Assembly (NCBI RefSeq): GCF_963583255.1
Contig: NC_084819.1
Location: forward strand, 1,371,501 to 1,435,500
DNA from: Pyrus communis
Lineage: Eukaryota; Streptophyta; Magnoliopsida; Rosales; Rosaceae
Reading direction: 5' to 3'
Length of the DNA stretch: 64,000 nt
Positions within the stretch are counted from its first letter, which is position 1, and the number at the start of each line of letters is the position of its first letter. A program made the translations under genes and the position numbers. Below, piece by piece: positions 59,911 through 64,000 of the stretch. Below the pieces are notes generated by a model, which ran no database searches, had not been told where the DNA came from, and saw nothing but the letters and a program-made list of their open reading frames with translations.

Positions 59911-59929
59911 ATCCTCGGCGATGGCGCCA
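59911..59929 (-). other. primer-binding site of element C
   Basis: On the element strand TGGCGCCATCGCCGAGGAT, two differences from the sites of A and B. Confidence 0.8.
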
Positions 59930-59935
59930 ATTTCT

Positions 59936-60778
59936 TGATAGGGATTTTACCACTTGCCAAAGTAGGGATAAAAACACACAAAATACTTGCAAGAGAACAA
60001 GTAGTTGTAGTATAAACGGCTCAAGCAAGGTCGTTTCTGTAGGGATTGAATAAATAATTTATGTAAATACCAAATCTTAATTAATTATTTAAAAATAAAG
60101 ATTGGAAAAAGTTGATTTTATGATCTACAATATTAAAAACGAATTTTAAATTAAAACAAATAAATAACTTGACAAAGTAATGAAAACCAAATTGTAAAAA
60201 CCTAGGGTTTCGCCGTCCCCTTAACAATCCTATGTAGATTTACCAATTACTTATGAATTACCCTTGCAACTTTGAAGGTTAGGTTTTCCTTATGCATATT
60301 CTACTTGTGGCATTCAAGCTAGAATGTATATCAAACATGCAATCCGTCTGCACAACCACGTTTTGGACCCAAATCAGCTCCAAAACTAGCCTAACATAGT
60401 TGAGTTCAAAGCTTGAACTATTCTGAACACTTCTCCAAAAGGCCATGAACCCATCTGAGGTCATCTTGGGCTCCAAAAACTTAGTTTAAGCCCAAAAACG
60501 TCACTTTTCAACAACGCGCACTGCTTCTTTATTTGATCGCCAGAAAATAACCGTTTGGTAGAAAAATCCCAAATTTTGACACAAAGATGGCAAGAGACAC
60601 ACAAACGTCCTCCAATTTGAATCACTCCAAAATTCGCCCATTTGATCACGTTCTACTCCAGAGGAAGTCGAATGTCTTATGTTGAAAATAAAAAGCAAAG
60701 TATCAAAATTCTACCAAAATAATCAATAAACTAATACTAAGAATAGGGTAAAATATATAATTTAATATTTACTCATCA
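59936..60778 (-). repeat. 5' LTR of element C, internally deleted
   Basis: Matches 35538-36978 at both ends but lacks about 600 bases. The join is at 60350 (ATCCGTCTG/CACAACCACG), where the full copy has ATCCGTCTGTGG and, much later, CTGCACAGCCACG. The two LTRs differ at many single bases, so C is clearly older than A. Confidence 0.88.
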
Positions 60779-61232
60779 CATGGTATCAAAGCTAGGGGAC
60801 GGGCCCATACATCCACGTGAATGGGTGGGTCCTCATTGGCTCCGTGCGAACGAGTTAGCCCTGGTTTGGCTCCACGTGGTTGTCGATGTGTGGAACTTCA
60901 CATGTGACCCATAAAATGGGGTCTCACGTGCAGGGGAGTGTTAGAATTCCTCTGTCCCACATCGGTCAGAAGGCTTGAGAACAAGCCCTTTAAATATAAT
61001 TACCCCACTCTAACTAACACCGATGCCTTTTGTGATAAAACCCTACACCTGACGGATTGAGCAGGTGGTCAAGTGCGGACAGTAGCAATGTTGCTGGAGT
61101 GGGGACACATCCTCAAATGCTCCTTGTGCTTCAAAAGAGAGTCCATAACTCCTGGAGCTTTATTTCTCCCCTGAGTCCATCGTCAGTGAAATCATGGTAC
61201 ACTAAGGAAAGAGGATCCTCTCCGGATCTTCT

Positions 61233-61386
61233 TGGTGGGGATCTTAAGGATCCTCACATCCTAACCGTTTATTGTACATTTAGTTTTCATCAGGTACTAT
61301 TTATATTTAATTTTAAATAAAAAAATTCAAATAATTTTTAATTGCGATGAATGACTAAGATGTGAGAATTCTTAAGATTCCCACCA
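61233..61386. mobile_element. fold-back MITE with CTCTCCGGATC flank
   Basis: TGGTGGGGATCTTAAGGATC.. (61233-61263) is inverted at 61356-61386 with four mismatches in 31. The AGGATCCTCTCCGGATCTTC just outside resembles 30900-30925. Ends and TSD not resolved. Confidence 0.65.
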
Positions 61387-61618
61387 TTTGAATCCAAATG
61401 GAATCCAAATCTTAATAAATGATAGGATGAGACAAAATTGTAACTGTGTTGGAGAAAGAGTCTGTCAACTTCGCTTTTGTTGCACGCGGGACAGCTTGTG
61501 TAATATTGGGTCCAGACAAGTTTACTCTAAAAGACAAAGAGTGAAACTGTGAATAGCAAGAGTGCCTCCTCAACCGGTTTACCATCGGCGACATGTGATC
61601 ATTTGCATGTCTTATGAT

Positions 61619-62921
61619 TAGGGCTGGCCCTGAGAATTTGGGGACCCTAGGCGAGCCTTCAAAGTGGGGCCCGAAAGTTCTCGGACTCTTTGCATATTGG
61701 TATGTAGTAAAAAGAATTTGCCAATTACATAAAAAGTCTATTTCTTCATTGAATATTATTAAAAATTAATATAAAAATGAAACAGATATACTAACATTAC
61801 TTAAATATTACATGTCACATGTCTTTAGACGCAAATACACTAAGTGTTTGCAGTCAAGAGTCTAAGATTGAGAGTGAAGAGCAATAAAACTTGATGATCA
61901 AGAGAGTAAAAAACAATAAAACTTGATTGACAAATATAATAATTCAACAACGCCAAGTGGTTCTCTTGTGTTCTTTCTAAAATCAACATCATACTAGCGA
62001 ATCAAATTTTAGAATAACCTAGTTTAACAATAAATTATTGAAAAAGAAAATTTAAATTCAAAGTTTTGGTTACCTCGAATTACAATCTTTAGGACCAAGT
62101 GATAGTTGCTTAAACATTCAATAGAAATGGAAAGATTGGGAAGTTGAAAGAAAAAGGATTACAAAGTTATGATTATTTTGGTTTTTGTTATTTTCAAAAG
62201 CAAAAGAAAAGAAAAAATGCATTTGCACATGGGGCCATTAATTTCACTAGCCTCTTGTCACACATGTAGATGTGCGACAATTGGCCTTTGTATGTTTTTT
62301 ATTTAAGAAACTCAAGTTTTTTCTATTTATACAATTTTTATTTAAAATATTTTTGAACATAAATAAGAAGTTAAACATAAACCACCCACTAATGTGAAGT
62401 TTTTTTTTTTTTTTTTTTTTTCTTTTCTAAAGTTGAAAATCTTAAATTCATTCTAAATTAATATTTGTTGAATTATTTTAACTCCTTTTAATTCTTGTAA
62501 TTTTAAAATTTTTAAGGGGCAATTTATGATATTTTAAATGTTTCACTATTTTGGGGTGCTCCCTTTATATATATAGATAGGGAGTAAATCTCACCCTTTC
62601 TATGATTTTTGTTTGTTTGTTTTTGGAGGTTACTTTCAAAAGCAAAAGGAAAAAAAAAATAACTTTGGCCCATTGGGACCATTAATTTCATAGATTTGAA
62701 AAAAAAAAAGCAAAACCTAATGCCTAGAAGGTGTTTCGAAATGCCCACCCCAAAGAAAACGGAGTGGAATCGTTTCCACTGCACCAACAAAGTAATTGTG
62801 ATTTTTTTTATGTTTTCTATATTTATATCTTATATACAGGATGTATAAAAAAAATTGGGACCTCCCGACCTTGGGGGCCCTAGGCAACTGCCTACCCCGG
62901 CTACCCTTAGGGCCGGCCCTG
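61619..62921. mobile_element. hAT-like non-autonomous element
   Basis: Ends TAGGGCTGGCCCTGA and, inverted, CAGGGCCGGCCCTAA, which are themselves nearly palindromic. Flanks CTTATGAT (61611-61618) and CTTATTAT (62922-62929) form an 8-bp duplication with one mismatch, the hAT size. The second layer of the ends is also similar (GGGGACCCTAGGC against GCCTAGGGCCCCC). The interior is AT-rich with no transposase. Confidence 0.72.
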
Positions 62922-62929
62922 CTTATTAT

Positions 62930-64000
62930 GCTAAAAGCAAACAAGAATAAAACAAAAAAACCCCGAAATTTTCAATAAGATAGCCACGTGGCACTGCATG
63001 GTTGCCTCTTGGTATATAAGCCAAACTACAGGAAAAAATAAACGTCATCCATGATGATATTTGAAAAATCAATGATATCTAAAAAATCAGTGATATCTGA
63101 AAAATCAGACTGCAACCAAAATTTACAATACATGTTTTAGCTTGTCGTTTGCTTTGCATATCACGAAAAACATATATACACCTCACAGCAAATGAAATTC
63201 TAGCCCGTGTATATTCATTCTGAATAATACCAAAGAGTTCAAGAGGCTACATGAGGGATTTAACTAAGCTGAGCAGCTAAGCACTCAAAATTAGCTAAGG
63301 GGATGAAAGAAGGGGAAAATGGTTAGGATTATGACAAGTAAATAGTGCAGTTATTTTCTAATGTAAAAAATAAATACAAAAATAGTTATGACCATAATAA
63401 ATAAATAGTTCGTTGATCATTTTCTCGCATAAACGATTGATCCTGGAACATCTCAATAATCAAATCTAAAGCTGAAGAGGTAGATGTTGTGATTCTTCAT
63501 CAGTCCTAGCAAGGTTAATGCGCCTAGAGGAAAATAATTTTTTATTCTCGAGCAATCTATCGCTTACCTCCAAATTAGTCATATTTTTCATTTATTCTTT
63601 CTAACTTACCTTAAAAATAATAACTCATGTATTTCAATTCATTTCTCTCTACCAAATGAGCCTGTAGTTACTTGAGAAATGTTAAGAAAACTCTTTCAAA
63701 TTGGGACTCTTTATGCACTATCTGTCACTTCACTGTTTAATATCAATTCTCATGTCAACATTATAAAATATTATCTTAAAATATGAGGTAACAAAGAACT
63801 TAAAAAAATTACTTTTGAGAGAATCTGTTTTAGCATTTCTTATGGTAACTTATTAAACCATTAAGTATCTTTGAGCTAATTTCGGAACAAATGTGAACCT
63901 TAATTGTGAGGTCGACTACTGTCAGTTCATTCCTATACCTTTGTCCTTGGTCGACGCTCAAATTATTTTTTCCAATTAAATCCAAGTATAAGTGACTCGA
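62930..64000. other. intergenic, no gene seen
   Basis: AT-rich. A short tandem run of (A/T)GATATCT(A/G)AAAAATCA units lies at 63053-63107. Nothing else recognised; no ORF over 60 codons with a domain. Confidence 0.5.

Larger units (their letters stand above)
35538..60778 (-). mobile_element. Athila/Tat-like deletion derivative (C)
   Basis: LTRs at 35538-36978 and 59936-60778, flanked by the duplication CATGG (35533-35537 and 60779-60783). Primer site TGGCGCCATCGCCGAGGAT (plus 59911-59929) is two bases from a plant tRNA-Asp 3' end, as in Athila-type elements. Its interior without nested element A is only about 2.4 kb: a gag remnant joined near the insertion point to the end of pol. It is therefore defective. 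Confidence 0.85.
35341..61104 (+). mobile_element. TRIM-like mini LTR retrotransposon (D), outermost shell of the nest
   Basis: Left LTR 35341-35534 (TGTTAGAATTTCTC..TTTAACA). It is followed, once nested element C is removed, by primer site TGGTATCAAAGC (60781-60792) and a roughly 158-base non-coding interior. A purine-rich CAGGGGAG then precedes the right LTR (60939-about 61104, TGTTAGAATTCCTC..GGAGTGGG, truncated). The two LTRs share long phrases such as TCAGAAGGCTTGAGAACAA and TTGAGCAGGTGGTCAAGTG. Size and lack of coding match TRIM elements. Confidence 0.78.

Overview
This is plant nuclear DNA: AT-rich, with intron-containing or long intronless plant genes, plant-specific protein families and dense, layered transposable elements. 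The element types, and a recurring antisense open reading frame that I recall from apple/pear gene sets, suggest Rosaceae, probably Maleae. That placement is inference and was not tested. Only two host genes look intact: a TMK-type leucine-rich-repeat receptor kinase (500-3721, minus, two exons) and a UGT75-like family 1 glycosyltransferase (28509-29933, minus, intronless). Everything else I can identify is mobile DNA or its debris.

Region 4-12 kb holds a fold-back MITE, LTR-like debris and a complete but decayed PIF/Harbinger transposon (7290-11104, TSD TTA) carrying both standard genes as pseudogenes. Region 11.8-25.2 kb is a CACTA transposon (11828-25156, TSD GTG). It carries three exon remnants of a captured host gene and is interrupted by a young Tekay/Del-type chromovirus (14584-24034, minus, TSD ATAAC) with 2.2 kb LTRs, gag, and a pol with a C-terminal chromodomain. 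Region 25.2-28.3 kb contains two fold-back elements (one a Mutator-like MITE with a 9-bp TSD), a 217-bp tandem duplication and a degenerate repeat array. The UGT gene follows.

Region 32.4-61.1 kb is a deep nest. After a 2.0 kb solo LTR (32469-34473, TSD CACCT) comes a TRIM-like mini-retrotransposon D (35341-61104). It was hit exactly at its LTR/primer-binding-site boundary by deletion derivative C (35538-60778, minus, TSD CATGG). C was hit by the young non-autonomous element A (38393-58911, plus, TSD GTTGT, near-identical 2.57 kb LTRs). A contains a rearranged Athila-type copy B (41585-52947, minus) with an uninterrupted 1844-codon gag-pol. B's 5' LTR is cut to 210 bp, and its 3' LTR is fused to a 1041-bp inverted copy of itself, making a long palindrome. 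A, B and C share a conserved hairpin-like motif next to their gag/pol remnants. A carries an antisense ORF that is split by B. The last 3 kb holds a fold-back MITE, a hAT-like element (61619-62921) and AT-rich sequence with no gene.

The two host genes have no visible functional link. The elements interact by nesting: each insertion dates the one outside it as older. The intact Athila reading frame shows the kind of machinery that could mobilise coding-deficient relatives such as A.
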